Origin: Ascidiaceihabitans sp.
Lineage (GTDB): Bacteria > Pseudomonadota > Alphaproteobacteria > Rhodobacterales > Rhodobacteraceae
Reading direction: 5' to 3'
NCBI GenBank assembly: GCA_028248455.1
Contig: JAOKHV010000009.1
Coordinates: 1 to 64,000, forward strand
Length of the DNA stretch: 64,000 nucleotides
The notes below the pieces were generated by a model that saw only the letters and a list, made by a program, of their open reading frames with translations, was not told where the DNA came from and ran no database searches. The position numbers and the translations under genes are program-made. The stretch's first letter is position 1. Every line of letters starts with the position of its first letter. This document shows, one piece after another, positions 28,347-37,644 of the stretch.

Positions 28347-29798
28347 TCAACCCTTTGCCCCTTGGCCGCGCGAATATTTGTCCTCGTAGCGGACAATATC
28401 ATCTTCCTCGAGATATACTCCGGTTTGGACTTCGATCAGAACCATCGGAACTTTGCCGGGGTTTTCCATGCGATGCACAGCGCCAAGTGGGATATAGACC
28501 GACTGGTTTTCAGACAGCAATTTCACCTCGTCACCAACGGTGACGCGTGCAGTGCCCTCTACGACAATCCAGTGTTCCGAGCGGTGGTGATGGCTTTGCA
28601 ATGACAGCGAAGCACCGGGATTGACGTGAATGCGTTTCACTTGAAACCGGCCCCCGACCGCAAGGCTTTCAAACCAACCCCACGGACGGTAATCAAGCGG
28701 CAGGGTTTCGGCCTGCGCCACACCATTGGCCTTCAGCGTTTTTACCGCGATTTTGACGTCCTGTGCGCGATCTTTGTGCGCGATCAGAACCGCGTCCGGC
28801 ATTGCCACTGCGATGATATCCGTCAGGCCGATCCCGACCAGTTCTTGCGTTGGGGATTCCGCGCGCAGCAGGGAATTTGTACAGTCAATTGCAGTGGTCG
28901 GCCCGTTTGTGACAACACCGTTTGCGTCCGATCCGCTGTCACGCCACACCGCATCCCAACCACCAAGATCAGACCATTCACCAGAAAAGGGCAATACGAC
29001 AAGGTTGTCGGCCTTCTCCATGATCGCGTAATCAATTGAAATATCGTCGATTTTCCCCCACGCTGCAGGGTCCAGTCGGGTGAAGGCCAGATCGGCCTGT
29101 GCATTTTCAACTGCGCGGCGGATTTTTTCCAACATGTCGGGCGCGTATTTTTCAAACGCGCCAATCAAAGACGACGTGGCGAACAGGAAAATACCGGCAT
29201 TCCACAGGTGTTCGCCTCCCTTCAGCATGTCTTCGGCTTTGATTGCGTCGGGTTTTTCAACGAAGCCTTTCAGGGGCAGCGGCGTGGGCAGAAAATCCGA
29301 CCCCATTTTTTCACTGAGGGCGAGCCAGCCATATCCGGTTTCAGCGCGTGTTGGCCGGATCCCGAACGTCACGATCTGCCCCGATTGTGCTGCATCTGCG
29401 GCGGCCATGACAGTATCGCGGAAATGCGCAATGTCGGGGATCACATGGTCGGATGGTGCCACAAGCATCAATGAGCCGGAATGTTGTGCCTCAAGCACAA
29501 GTGCAGATGCCAGAATGGCGGGGGCGGTGTTCCGGCCCTCTGGTTCAATTAGGGTGGCGGCGGGCAGTGTTTCGATAGCGGCCAGTTGTTCTAGAACGAT
29601 GAAACGGAAATCTGATCCCGTGATGACCATCGGGTCGGCAAAGCCATCGCCGGATAGGCGTCGTGCAGAGGCTTGAAACAGGCTTTCTTCGCCCATCAGT
29701 TGCGTGAATTGCTTGGGATAGGATTTGCGGGACAAAGGCCACAGCCGCGTCCCCGACCCACCGCATAGCAAAAGAGGGTGTATCACGGTGGCCATCAT
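28347..29798 (-). CDS. manC: mannose-1-phosphate guanylyltransferase / mannose-6-phosphate isomerase
   Basis: 483-residue bifunctional enzyme making GDP-mannose. The N-terminal nucleotidyltransferase carries LLLCGGSGTRLWPLSRKSYPKQF (about residues 8-30) and FVEKPD. The C-terminal cupin isomerase domain carries RPWGWFESLAVGGRFQVKRI and HHHRSEHWIVVEGTARVT (about 385-435). The start at 29798 has AAGGA 5 bases upstream; a longer in-frame ORF is not needed. It is the last gene of the leftward gmd-fcl-manC operon and lies 14 bases after fcl. It supplies GDP-mannose for Gmd. No phosphomannomutase gene is in the window. Confidence 0.95.
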   Translation of the reverse strand: MMATVIHPLLLCGGSGTRLWPLSRKSYPKQFTQLMGEESLFQASARRLSGDGFADPMVITGSDFRFIVLEQLAAIETLPAATLIEPEGRNTAPAILASALVLEAQHSGSLMLVAPSDHVIPDIAHFRDTVMAAADAAQSGQIVTFGIRPTRAETGYGWLALSEKMGSDFLPTPLPLKGFVEKPDAIKAEDMLKGGEHLWNAGIFLFATSSLIGAFEKYAPDMLEKIRRAVENAQADLAFTRLDPAAWGKIDDISIDYAIMEKADNLVVLPFSGEWSDLGGWDAVWRDSGSDANGVVTNGPTTAIDCTNSLLRAESPTQELVGIGLTDIIAVAMPDAVLIAHKDRAQDVKIAVKTLKANGVAQAETLPLDYRPWGWFESLAVGGRFQVKRIHVNPGASLSLQSHHHRSEHWIVVEGTARVTVGDEVKLLSENQSVYIPLGAVHRMENPGKVPMVLIEVQTGVYLEEDDIVRYEDKYSRGQGAKG

Positions 29799-29812
29799 AT
29801 TGTTCCTTTTAG

Positions 29813-30784
29813 TTATGAGCGGTGCGCATTGGCCGAATTGTCCAAGAACCATTGGTAGGTTTGGTGTAATCCATTTTCGAGTTCAATTGTCGCGGTCCAA
29901 CCCATTTTTGCCAAACGCGTCACATCCATCAACTTGCGCATCGTCCCGTCCGGCCTGGTCGTATCAGTTGAAATCCTGCCTTTGAACCCTGTCACTTTTG
30001 CCATCATCTGCGCCAGTTCAAGAACCGATATGTCCGTCCCCGTGCCGACATTGATATGGCTGAGCATGGGTTCGGTGTAGGCGTCATATGTTGACTTATC
30101 AAGGTTGAGAATATAGAGGCTCGCCTCGGCCATGTCACTAACGTGCAGGAATTCGCGCATCGGTTTGCCTGTTCCCCAAATCACGACTTCGTCGGCATCT
30201 TTTTGGCCGGCTTCATGGAAGCGGCGCATCAGCGCGGCAAGAACATGACTGTTTTCAAGATGGAAATTATCGCCGGGGCCGTACAGATTGGTTGGCATCA
30301 CGGATCGGTAATCTACGCTATGCTGACGATTATAGCTTTCGCACAACTTGATGCCTGCAATTTTCGCTATGGCGTAGGGTTCGTTTGTGGGTTCAAGAAC
30401 AGCGGTTAGTAGCGCACCTTCGGCCATGGGTTGGAGCACTTTGCCGGGATAAATGCACGATGATCCCAGTTGCAGCAGCTTGCGCACACCCGCATCAAAC
30501 GCTTGATGGATCACGTTGCATTCAATCATCAGATTTTCATAAATGAAATTAGCAGGATAGGTGTTGTTGGCGTGAATTCCGCCCACGCGCGCCGCGGCCA
30601 AAATCACCACATCCGGACGTTCGTCTTGCATGAAATCGCGCACTGCCGCTTGATCCGTTAGATCCAACTGCGCCGAGGTCCGCAATATCAGTTCGATGTT
30701 TTCCCCCGCGTCTTTGAGGTGTTGCAGGCGTTGTGTGATGGCGCCGCCCACCATGCCGCGATGACCTGCAATATAGTACTTCAT
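29813..30784 (-). CDS. fcl: GDP-L-fucose synthase family (Fcl/WcaG; ColC possible)
   Basis: 323-residue short-chain dehydrogenase/reductase that epimerises and reduces GDP-4-keto-6-deoxymannose. The NADP-binding motif [10 protein letters not shown] is at about residues 7-16, the SSCIYP segment with catalytic Ser at about 107-112, and the Tyr-x3-Lys pair in [17 protein letters not shown] (about 133-149). Family members include GDP-L-fucose synthase and GDP-L-colitose synthase (ColC), which cannot be told apart by eye. The ColD-like gene nearby makes the colitose reading worth considering. The start at 30784 ([10 protein letters not shown]) is chosen over a longer ORF. Confidence 0.9.
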   Translation of the reverse strand: MKYYIAGHRGMVGGAITQRLQHLKDAGENIELILRTSAQLDLTDQAAVRDFMQDERPDVVILAAARVGGIHANNTYPANFIYENLMIECNVIHQAFDAGVRKLLQLGSSCIYPGKVLQPMAEGALLTAVLEPTNEPYAIAKIAGIKLCESYNRQHSVDYRSVMPTNLYGPGDNFHLENSHVLAALMRRFHEAGQKDADEVVIWGTGKPMREFLHVSDMAEASLYILNLDKSTYDAYTEPMLSHINVGTGTDISVLELAQMMAKVTGFKGRISTDTTRPDGTMRKLMDVTRLAKMGWTATIELENGLHQTYQWFLDNSANAHRS

Positions 30785-30941
30785 GTAACTAACCTTCGAG
30801 CATTTGGTGCAACGCGTTCTGAACTTTAAGTAAAACACCCGGTGCAAGGAATTCAATGAGATGGGCTAAAGTCGCACAAATTGGCAACAGGATCAACATG
30901 TCGATCCGTGATCCGGTATCGTGCCGATGGCTATGCTCGGG

Positions 30942-32060
30942 CTATTCTTCCTTAGAGAAAGGCAAGTCCATGTCGTGTTCTTTCAAAAGGGCATGGCGGC
31001 GCGCTGTTTTCAAATCTTCGCGCACCATTTCCGCACACATTTCTTGCGCCGTAATTTGTGGTGTCCACCCTAACTTTTCTTTGGCCTTGGTTGGATCGCC
31101 CAGCAGCGTTTCGACCTCGGCAGGGCGGAAGTACCGCGGGTCAATCTTCATGATGACATCGCCAACCTTTATGGCAGGGGCGTTGTCGCCTTCAATGGCC
31201 GCAACCGTTGCGACCTCGTTTACATTGTCGCCGCTAAATTCGAGGGTGATGCCAAGTTCATGGGCGGACCATGTAATGAATTCGCGGACAGAATATTGTT
31301 TGCCCGTGGCGATGACGAAATCGTCCGCGGTGTCTTGTTGCAACATCATCCACTGCATTCTAACGTAGTCAAGGGCGTGGCCCCAGTCACGCAGGCTGTC
31401 GATGTTGCCCATGTAAAGGCAGTCTTCAAGCCCGTGGGCGATGTTTGACAGGCCGCGGGTGATTTTGCGGGTCACAAAAGTTTCACCGCGGCGCGGGCTT
31501 TCGTGGTTAAATAGAATGCCGTTGCAGGCATACATACCGTAGGCTTCACGGTAATTCACGGTGATCCAATAGCTGTATAATTTGGCGACGGCATAGGGTG
31601 AGCGGGGGTAAAACGGTGTCTTTTCACGCTGTGGTGTTTCTTGCACCAAGCCATACAGTTCCGATGTGGAAGCCTGATAAAAACGGCTCTTCTTTTCCAA
31701 CCCCAACAGCCGAATAGCCTCGAGCATTCGCAACGTTCCCATGCCATCAACATCGGCGGTGTATTCGGGGGCCTCAAAGCTCACAGCAACGTGGGATTGC
31801 GCCCCGAGGTTATACACTTCGTCCGGTTCAACCTCACGCAGGATACGAGTCAGGTTGGATGTGTCGCTTAGGTCGCCATAGTGCAACTTGAACTTGGCGT
31901 TATCGACGTGGGAATCTTGATAAATGTGGTCGATGCGCGACGTGTTGAAGGATGACGCGCGGCGCTTGATGCCGTGGACCTCATACCCCTTCGCCAACAA
32001 AAATTCAGCCAGATAGGATCCATCTTGCCCTGTGACGCCAGTAATCAAAGCTTTTTTCAT
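30942..32060 (-). CDS. gmd: GDP-mannose 4,6-dehydratase
   Basis: 372-residue SDR enzyme converting GDP-mannose to GDP-4-keto-6-deoxymannose, the branch point for fucose, colitose, rhamnose and perosamine. The Rossmann motif [19 protein letters not shown] is at about residues 4-22. The substrate motif [16 protein letters not shown] follows, with the catalytic STSELYG and the Tyr-x3-Lys in [15 protein letters not shown]. The start ATG at 32060 has GAGG 6 bases upstream. It is the first gene of the leftward operon, divergent from the epimerase operon over a 185-base AT-rich gap (32061-32245) that must hold both promoters. Confidence 0.95.
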   Translation of the reverse strand: MKKALITGVTGQDGSYLAEFLLAKGYEVHGIKRRASSFNTSRIDHIYQDSHVDNAKFKLHYGDLSDTSNLTRILREVEPDEVYNLGAQSHVAVSFEAPEYTADVDGMGTLRMLEAIRLLGLEKKSRFYQASTSELYGLVQETPQREKTPFYPRSPYAVAKLYSYWITVNYREAYGMYACNGILFNHESPRRGETFVTRKITRGLSNIAHGLEDCLYMGNIDSLRDWGHALDYVRMQWMMLQQDTADDFVIATGKQYSVREFITWSAHELGITLEFSGDNVNEVATVAAIEGDNAPAIKVGDVIMKIDPRYFRPAEVETLLGDPTKAKEKLGWTPQITAQEMCAEMVREDLKTARRHALLKEHDMDLPFSKEE

Positions 32061-32245
32061 GAGGACCTCTAAATGTTGTAATTTCGCAAAATGTGATTTC
32101 ATTCATCACTATGATATGCGCCAAGCTATTGAAGTGTAAGGGCCGTGCTGCGGTTTTTGTATGATTGGTTTTAAAAGCATTGAATAACCGCCACGGTAAC
32201 GATATTAAAAATAGCGGTTTATTCGAGTAAACGAAAGCAGGCGAT

Positions 32246-33052
32246 GTGCGGCGGATATTAGTGACCGGAAGCGGTGGAATTGTTGGTGGCCATGTAATTG
32301 ATTTGCTTGGTGCATCCGATCACCACGTTGATGTTGTCCGTTTCAAAGGCGACCTAGCAGATGTGTCGCAAACCAAAGCGTTTGTTGATGCGGCGGGGCC
32401 GCTTGATGGGGTCATCCACCTTGGGGCGGTGGTTGCTGTTGATCAGGTTCAGGCTGATCCCGCGCGCGCCTACAGCGTGAATGTGGGTGGTACTGTTCAT
32501 CTTTTGGGCGCGCTTGCCCAATGTGCGCAGTCTCCGCATTTCCTCCACTGTTCATCGGCGCATGTCTACGCCCCGCAAAGCACCGCCATCGACGAGGACG
32601 CAGCTACTGAACCGCATTCATTATACGGGCGCACTAAATTAATGGCCGAGATTGCCGCAAAAGACGTTTGTGAAGTCCACGATATTCCGTTGTGTATTGG
32701 CCGTGTCTTTTCAATCCATGATCCTCGCCAAACCGGCACTTATCTGCGCCCCAACATCCTACGACGCCTGAACGAAGAAAATCTCGACCTCCCGTTTGAT
32801 CTTTATGGGGCGGATAGCGTCCGTGATTTCCTAACGGCCCGTCAAGCTGCGGACGTCATCGTTGACCTTGCGCTGCGACGCTTTGAAGGCGTTATCAATA
32901 TCGGATCGGGTGTAGGTACGAAAATTCGACATTTCGTGCAAGATTTGGCATCAAGGCCGTTGAATATTAACGGGTTAGGCGGGCAGGACTGCCTTTTGGC
33001 CGACACCAAAAAACTGACTGCGTTACAGGAGGTACAATATGCCAGACCCTAA
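32246..33052 (+). CDS. NAD-dependent epimerase/dehydratase
   Basis: 268-residue SDR-family nucleotide-sugar enzyme. The N-terminal Rossmann motif ILVTGSGGIVGGHVID, the catalytic Ser in HCSSAHVY (about 100-107) and the Tyr-x3-Lys in HSLYGRTKLMAE (about 126-137) are intact. It likely changes a hexose ring of a nucleotide sugar in surface-glycan synthesis, but substrate and reaction cannot be assigned. The start is a GTG at 32246. It is slightly shorter than most epimerases (about 300), with the C-terminus truncated relative to many. Its end overlaps the next glycosyltransferase by 14 bases, so the rightward genes form an operon. Confidence 0.8.
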   Translation: MRRILVTGSGGIVGGHVIDLLGASDHHVDVVRFKGDLADVSQTKAFVDAAGPLDGVIHLGAVVAVDQVQADPARAYSVNVGGTVHLLGALAQCAQSPHFLHCSSAHVYAPQSTAIDEDAATEPHSLYGRTKLMAEIAAKDVCEVHDIPLCIGRVFSIHDPRQTGTYLRPNILRRLNEENLDLPFDLYGADSVRDFLTARQAADVIVDLALRRFEGVINIGSGVGTKIRHFVQDLASRPLNINGLGGQDCLLADTKKLTALQEVQYARP

Positions 33053-33845
33053 TAAAACCGTCTCCACTGTTGCCGTCAGCATTGTCATTCCGACCTACAA
33101 CCGCGCGGATATGTTGCCGATGGCGATCGACAGTGCCTTGGCGCAGACGCATGATGTTGAGGTGATTGTGGTCAATCATGGATCAACTGATAACACTGAT
33201 GCCGTTGCCGCCGCATACGGTAATCGCGTCAGGTATATCAAACGGAGCGAGGATTTTGGTCCGCATTTCTGCTGGCTCGATGGGGTGATGCACGCAGGGG
33301 GTGACTTCGTTCACTTGCAATTTGACGACGACTGGATTGAACCGACGTTCATTGCCGAATGTATGGCCGTGATCACCGACACCGTCGGGTTTGCATTTAC
33401 CACCGCAAACGTTGTCGATGAAAATACGGGCAAAACCCTGAACACATTGTTTGAAAAATATCTACCTGCCACGGGTATCTATCCCATCCGTAAAGTGGAG
33501 GGGCGCATATTGCGTTCTCTGATCTCACCTGCGGCGGCGCTTTATCGCAAGCAAATCTTGCTGGATGCGCTGTACCAAGGGCGCCTGCCGTTGGCGACAT
33601 CCGAATACCATGGTGTTGGACCGGATTGCTTTGTTACGTTACTGTCTATGCTACGCTATCCCGAAGTCGGTCACGTCAAGCAACCTTTGGCGACGTTTCG
33701 GGCACACGACGGGTCAATAACGATTGATGCCACTCAGGATTTAAATAAAAAGATACAATTGAAACGTGCCTACAAAGAAGTGAAACGCTATTATCGAGAG
33801 ATGAAAGTCTTACGCTTTTTCCGCAGAATTACAGGATTTAACTGA
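33039..33845 (+). CDS. family 2 glycosyltransferase
   Basis: 268-residue GT-A fold enzyme. The N-terminal block VSIVIPTYNRADMLPMAIDS (about residues 10-29), the VNHGSTDNTD nucleotide-binding segment, and the metal-binding acidic motif in LQFDDDWIEP (about 94-103) define family GT2. It is probably cytoplasmic, acting on an undecaprenyl-linked glycan at the membrane. It overlaps the epimerase gene by 14 bases and ends sharing one base with the following DegT-fold gene. Donor and acceptor are unknown; a GDP-deoxyhexose donor would fit the neighbourhood. Confidence 0.88.
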   Translation: MPDPNKTVSTVAVSIVIPTYNRADMLPMAIDSALAQTHDVEVIVVNHGSTDNTDAVAAAYGNRVRYIKRSEDFGPHFCWLDGVMHAGGDFVHLQFDDDWIEPTFIAECMAVITDTVGFAFTTANVVDENTGKTLNTLFEKYLPATGIYPIRKVEGRILRSLISPAAALYRKQILLDALYQGRLPLATSEYHGVGPDCFVTLLSMLRYPEVGHVKQPLATFRAHDGSITIDATQDLNKKIQLKRAYKEVKRYYREMKVLRFFRRITGFN

Positions 33846-35029
33846 TGTCGAATGCCAACGTGACCAAGCCTGTGTTTCTGGCCGAAGACACCATCGCACA
33901 ACCCGAACTCTATGAGTTGTGCGACTGGATGCTTGCGGGAAACCGTTTGACCAAAGGCGAGCAAACGCTGGCCTTTGAAGAAGAGTTCCGCGACTGGATG
34001 GGTTCAAAACATGCGATTTTTACAAATTCGGGATCGTCTTCGAACCTGTTGATGATTTTCGCGTTGAAAGAGGCAGGGTTGCTGCGTAACAACAAAGCTA
34101 TCGCAGCCGCCGTCAGCTGGGTCACCACGGTGTCACCGTTAATGCAATTCGGGTTTGATATTTCGTTATGCGATTGTGACACGACAAATCTGGGCCTTGA
34201 TCTGAACCATCTGGAACATCTTTGCAAAACAGAACAACCGTCCGTGTTGATCCTTGTGCATGTGCTGGGCCACGCCAATCACATGGCTGAAATTCAAGAA
34301 ATTTGTGACCGCTACGGTGTGTTGGTGTTGGAAGACAGCTGCGAAGCACTGGGCAGCACGTCGGGTGGCAAGAAGCTTGGCTCGCACGGTATCGCAGGAT
34401 CGTTCTCGTTTTACTACGGGCACCATATCTCGACCATCGAGGGTGGCATGGTTGTCACCGATGACGATGATTTGAACCAGATTATGCTGTCGCTTCGATC
34501 GCATGGATGGTCACGCGACCTATCGGAAGAACGGCGCATTGAGATGACGCGTAATCATGATGTCGATGCGTTTCGAAACCTCTACACGTTCTATTATCCC
34601 GGCTTTAATTTGCGATCCACGGATCTGCAGGCCTTTATCGGGCGGTCCCAGTTGAAAAAACTGGACGGGATCGTTGAGGTGCGCGAACGCAATTTTGGCC
34701 TGTATAAGGGCTCATTGCCCGACTTTTACGCGCAAAGCGGCCCGACGGAAACGCTGTCGTCCTTTGCCTATGGTACCTTTGTTGAGAACAGGTTGGAGGT
34801 TTTTAATCACCTGAAAGAAGAACAGATTGAATGCCGTCCACTGATCTGTGGAAACATTGGCAGACATCCGTTCTGGACCCGAAAAAATGGCACCTGCGAT
34901 TTGCCGAATGCTGACAAAGTGCATGATTTTGGAATTTATTTACCCAACCACAACAATTTATCCCCAACCGACATCACACGTGTGGCAAACGCATTTAACA
35001 GCGTCGCGCGCCCCCATAATACGGCCTAG
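33845..35029 (+). CDS. DegT-fold PLP enzyme with His in place of Lys, GDP-4-keto-6-deoxymannose 3-dehydratase (ColD) type
   Basis: 394-residue DegT/DnrJ/EryC1/StrS family protein. In sugar aminotransferases the PLP Lys precedes the GEGG motif. Here the segment reads SFYYGHHISTIEGGMVV, with His193-His194 where Lys is expected. That replacement is the hallmark of the 3-dehydratases ColD and RfbH/E1, which remove the C3 hydroxyl instead of transaminating. With gmd, which makes the ColD substrate, and an Fcl/ColC relative close by, the simplest inference is synthesis of GDP-3,6-dideoxy sugars such as GDP-L-colitose. Other PLP residues look intact (NSGSSSN at 61-67, ED at 163-164). The E1-type iron-sulfur cysteines were not seen, which favours ColD. 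Confidence 0.75.
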   Translation: MSNANVTKPVFLAEDTIAQPELYELCDWMLAGNRLTKGEQTLAFEEEFRDWMGSKHAIFTNSGSSSNLLMIFALKEAGLLRNNKAIAAAVSWVTTVSPLMQFGFDISLCDCDTTNLGLDLNHLEHLCKTEQPSVLILVHVLGHANHMAEIQEICDRYGVLVLEDSCEALGSTSGGKKLGSHGIAGSFSFYYGHHISTIEGGMVVTDDDDLNQIMLSLRSHGWSRDLSEERRIEMTRNHDVDAFRNLYTFYYPGFNLRSTDLQAFIGRSQLKKLDGIVEVRERNFGLYKGSLPDFYAQSGPTETLSSFAYGTFVENRLEVFNHLKEEQIECRPLICGNIGRHPFWTRKNGTCDLPNADKVHDFGIYLPNHNNLSPTDITRVANAFNSVARPHNTA

Positions 35030-35085
35030 GCGATTGCAGGCTTGTCCTCAACGATAGGGCGGCTCGTTCATAAGGGTATGAAGTC

Positions 35086-36234
35086 ATGACAGTAATTCTG
35101 ATTGTAGAGCGCGTGCTGCACGACGAAATGGGCCATTTTCCGGGGCAGATACGATCTATCGCCAATTTCAGCGTGGCAGAGGATATTCATATTATTACAT
35201 GGACGGGCCTTGGCGAACTGCCAGCGTCCGCCCAGCCCGCCCAGCGCCCCGAGAGGGTGCAGGTGCATCGTGTTTTCGCATCTTCGAGCGAGGTCACCAA
35301 AAGCACGGATCAGCCAGCACTTGTGGAGTCAGAGGCAAAGAGCCTAACGAACATTGCGTCGAACATTGGGGCAACCTCAGGCGATACGATCGTCATACCG
35401 TCCGCATCCAAGCATGATCTTCGTATAGCTCTGGCACTACAAAATGACAGTGGCCCGCGGGTTGTTGCACGTATCCTCACACTCAGCATTTTGGATGATT
35501 TAAGTGCGCCGAATCGCGATGCCCTGCGCAAATGCCAGATGGATGGGCGCATCCACCTGTCGTGCGAAACCGAAGAAATGCAAAGCGCTGTCCGCGAGAA
35601 ATTTGATATCCATTGTCCGTCTGACTTTGTTCTGCCGTGCAGCGTTTTGTCGGGCGACGACGTGCCAGACCACGTACAAGGTGTGTCCTTTCGTGTCGGC
35701 ATGCTGGGCGGACCGCGCGGTGAAAAGGGCAGTTTCAGGCTGCCGTCCATCGTACGATCTATCGCGGCCCAAAGCAGCAAGATGAAAGATGCGCCAAAGG
35801 TAACACTGGTCATTCAGGCATCGTTGAAATTTCGGATGCGAACCCTGTCGATGTTGGTGCAGTTGTTGCGTGCAAAACTGACGCCGGGCAATCCCTGCGT
35901 CGAAATTATCTGGGGCACGCAGTCAGGCGAAGATTATCGTCGCGCGCTGTTCGGGCTAGATTGTGTTTTGTTGCCCTATCGGCTCGATAGATACGCCACA
36001 AGCGGATCTGGAGTGGTGATTGACGCTGTGAACGCCGAAGTGCCCGTCATCCGCACACGGGGGATGGCGATGTCGCAGTGTTTGTCGTTTGGCAACGGGA
36101 TCGAGGCGGCGACAGACGATGAATTTGCAGCTGCGATCCTTGAGATGGCAGTGCAGCCCGCACAGTTTCGACAGGCCGCCAAACAGGCCCGTGATGCAAT
36201 GCAGGCGCGTGCCGCTGATCTTCCGTTTGTGTGA
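35086..36234 (+). CDS. glycosyltransferase-like protein (GT-B type)
   Basis: 382-residue protein with two domains of Rossmann type: about residues 1-190 and 195-375. The second half resembles GT4-like enzymes (a GMLGGPRGEKGSFRLPSIV segment, then VEIIWG, LPYRLDRYATSGSGVVIDAV and a VIRTRGMAM end block), where the acidic and glycine-rich loop binds the sugar nucleotide. The first half is poorly conserved. It was not confidently placed in a numbered family. Within an operon of surface-glycan genes, a role as a glycosyltransferase is a fair inference. Start ATG at 35086, 56 bases after the DegT gene. Confidence 0.6.
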   Translation: MTVILIVERVLHDEMGHFPGQIRSIANFSVAEDIHIITWTGLGELPASAQPAQRPERVQVHRVFASSSEVTKSTDQPALVESEAKSLTNIASNIGATSGDTIVIPSASKHDLRIALALQNDSGPRVVARILTLSILDDLSAPNRDALRKCQMDGRIHLSCETEEMQSAVREKFDIHCPSDFVLPCSVLSGDDVPDHVQGVSFRVGMLGGPRGEKGSFRLPSIVRSIAAQSSKMKDAPKVTLVIQASLKFRMRTLSMLVQLLRAKLTPGNPCVEIIWGTQSGEDYRRALFGLDCVLLPYRLDRYATSGSGVVIDAVNAEVPVIRTRGMAMSQCLSFGNGIEAATDDEFAAAILEMAVQPAQFRQAAKQARDAMQARAADLPFV

Positions 36235-36250
36235 TCCGACCTTGGGACGC

Positions 36251-37192
36251 ATGCGCACTCTAGAAATTTTGACAGAGGGGGGCGTGATCGATTCAGAGCA
36301 CTCGCCAGCCAAACCCCAACCGAACTTCTCCGTCATCGTGACGTGTTACAACAAAGAGGCCACGATTGAAGCTGCGATAAGGTCCGCGCACCAGCAAGGC
36401 GGGGACGTAGAAATCATCGTTGTTGATGACAAATCGGGCGATGCATCACGCACCATCCTTGCGGGGTTGGAAGTCGATAAAGTCATTCTTCATGAAACAA
36501 ACAAAGGCGCGCTTGGCGCTTATCTGACTGGTTTTCGTGCGGCAACGGGGCGCATTCTTGTGATGCTTGATGGTGATGATCGCCTCGCTCCAGGTATCCT
36601 GCCTGCTTTGGCCAAGACGGGTTGGCTGAACGAAACGACCTGTGTGCGTCTTGGCATGACCACAGCGGACGACAACACCGAACTCGCCTCGGTGGACACG
36701 CCTTTGAAGTGCGCTGGAACATTTCGACCGGGGCGTCTTTTCATTCTATGTCAAAGTACGGGGGGAACCGCATATGTTTTTCCCAAGGTGCTATTTGATC
36801 AGGCCGATACTGGGCTGGCCGGGTGGTGGCCGCAGATCACCGTTCAAGACCATGTTTTGCCGGGTATGATCGGATTGTTGGCGAAGCGTTTCATCAAACT
36901 CAAAACGACGGGGTATTATATGGCGCAGGCCGGCGATGGTATGACTTTGGGCGCCCAAACTGCTGTCACGCACCATGATCGTCTGTTGTCGGATTACGCT
37001 ATTTTATGCGCTGCGGAAGGGCCACTGCGCCAAGGGCCTGTCAGCCGGTTTATGCTTCGGCTTGCCCTTTTTAAACGCATGCGAAAACTTGCGCGTCGGT
37101 ATCGGTTTAAGACGCCAATTTCGTTTAAGCATGTTCGCCCATCCAATGCGCGCCACGCCACGATTCAGGATCTTGCAAAAATCATTAAGTGA
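36251..37192 (+). CDS. family 2 glycosyltransferase
   Basis: Up to 313 residues, GT-A fold. NFSVIVTCYNKEATIEAAIRS, then VEIIVVDDKSGDASR, and the metal-binding LVMLDGDDRLAPGIL (about 120 residues in) define a GT2 enzyme. The tail is basic, consistent with membrane association. The ATG at 36251 has little ribosome-site support; a GTG at 36284 just after a GAGGGG run is an equally good start and would shorten it by 11 residues. It ends the rightward operon. Downstream, 37193-37640 holds a gene relic on the opposite strand. Confidence 0.87.
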   Translation: MRTLEILTEGGVIDSEHSPAKPQPNFSVIVTCYNKEATIEAAIRSAHQQGGDVEIIVVDDKSGDASRTILAGLEVDKVILHETNKGALGAYLTGFRAATGRILVMLDGDDRLAPGILPALAKTGWLNETTCVRLGMTTADDNTELASVDTPLKCAGTFRPGRLFILCQSTGGTAYVFPKVLFDQADTGLAGWWPQITVQDHVLPGMIGLLAKRFIKLKTTGYYMAQAGDGMTLGAQTAVTHHDRLLSDYAILCAAEGPLRQGPVSRFMLRLALFKRMRKLARRYRFKTPISFKHVRPSNARHATIQDLAKIIK

Positions 37193-37196
37193 TCGC

Positions 37197-37440
37197 CAAG
37201 GTGCCCACGCATTCGGATTTAGTTCCCAGCGCCTGTGAACCCAGAACCATTGTTTGGGATTGGCCTTGATCTGGCCTTCAAGTCGCGCGGTGATCTGCGT
37301 CATCATCTGTTCAGGAGAAGTGAGTGAAATCGGAGCGTCAATTTCAATTTTTGAAATTTAACCTGTCAGCTTTGCGAATGCCAAAATAGGGGATCACTAG
37401 CGCGTTTAGTTTCAAGGCAATATCGGCCACGGATGAGCTT
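37197..37440 (-). pseudogene. lipid A biosynthesis acyltransferase (lpxL/htrB) C-terminal relic
   Basis: The minus strand reads SSVADIALKLNALVIPYFGIRKADRLNF from about 37436. After a frameshift near 37345 it continues IEIDAPISLTSPEQM, then MTQITARLEGQIKANPKQWFWVHRRW. These match the C-terminal third of Kdo-lipid A lauroyl/myristoyl acyltransferases, where A-x-x-A-x-K-x-x-A-L-x-x-P and QWxWxHRRW are conserved. The N-terminal two-thirds, including the HX4D active site, are absent. The rest of the gap (37441-37644) is AT-rich and shows no gene. Confidence 0.72.
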
Positions 37441-37644
37441 TTTAGCACAAAATAAACACAAGATGAAATCGCTTATTAGACAAGTAACTGTAAATTATAG
37501 GTAATATAACAATGATTTGGATCCTTGGTTAGGGAAGTGTTTCCCAACGCTAGTGATGCGGACTGGCACAACAGTGAAAACGCCGTTAGAACGCCGCCTT
37601 GTCAGCTTTTTACGACATCAATGACGCCGATCGGAAACTTTGCT

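Noticed and set aside
37525-37644. 40-codon extension of serB
   Set aside because: Relatives begin near M-x-x-x-T-L-L-T-x-P; the upstream codons look non-coding.
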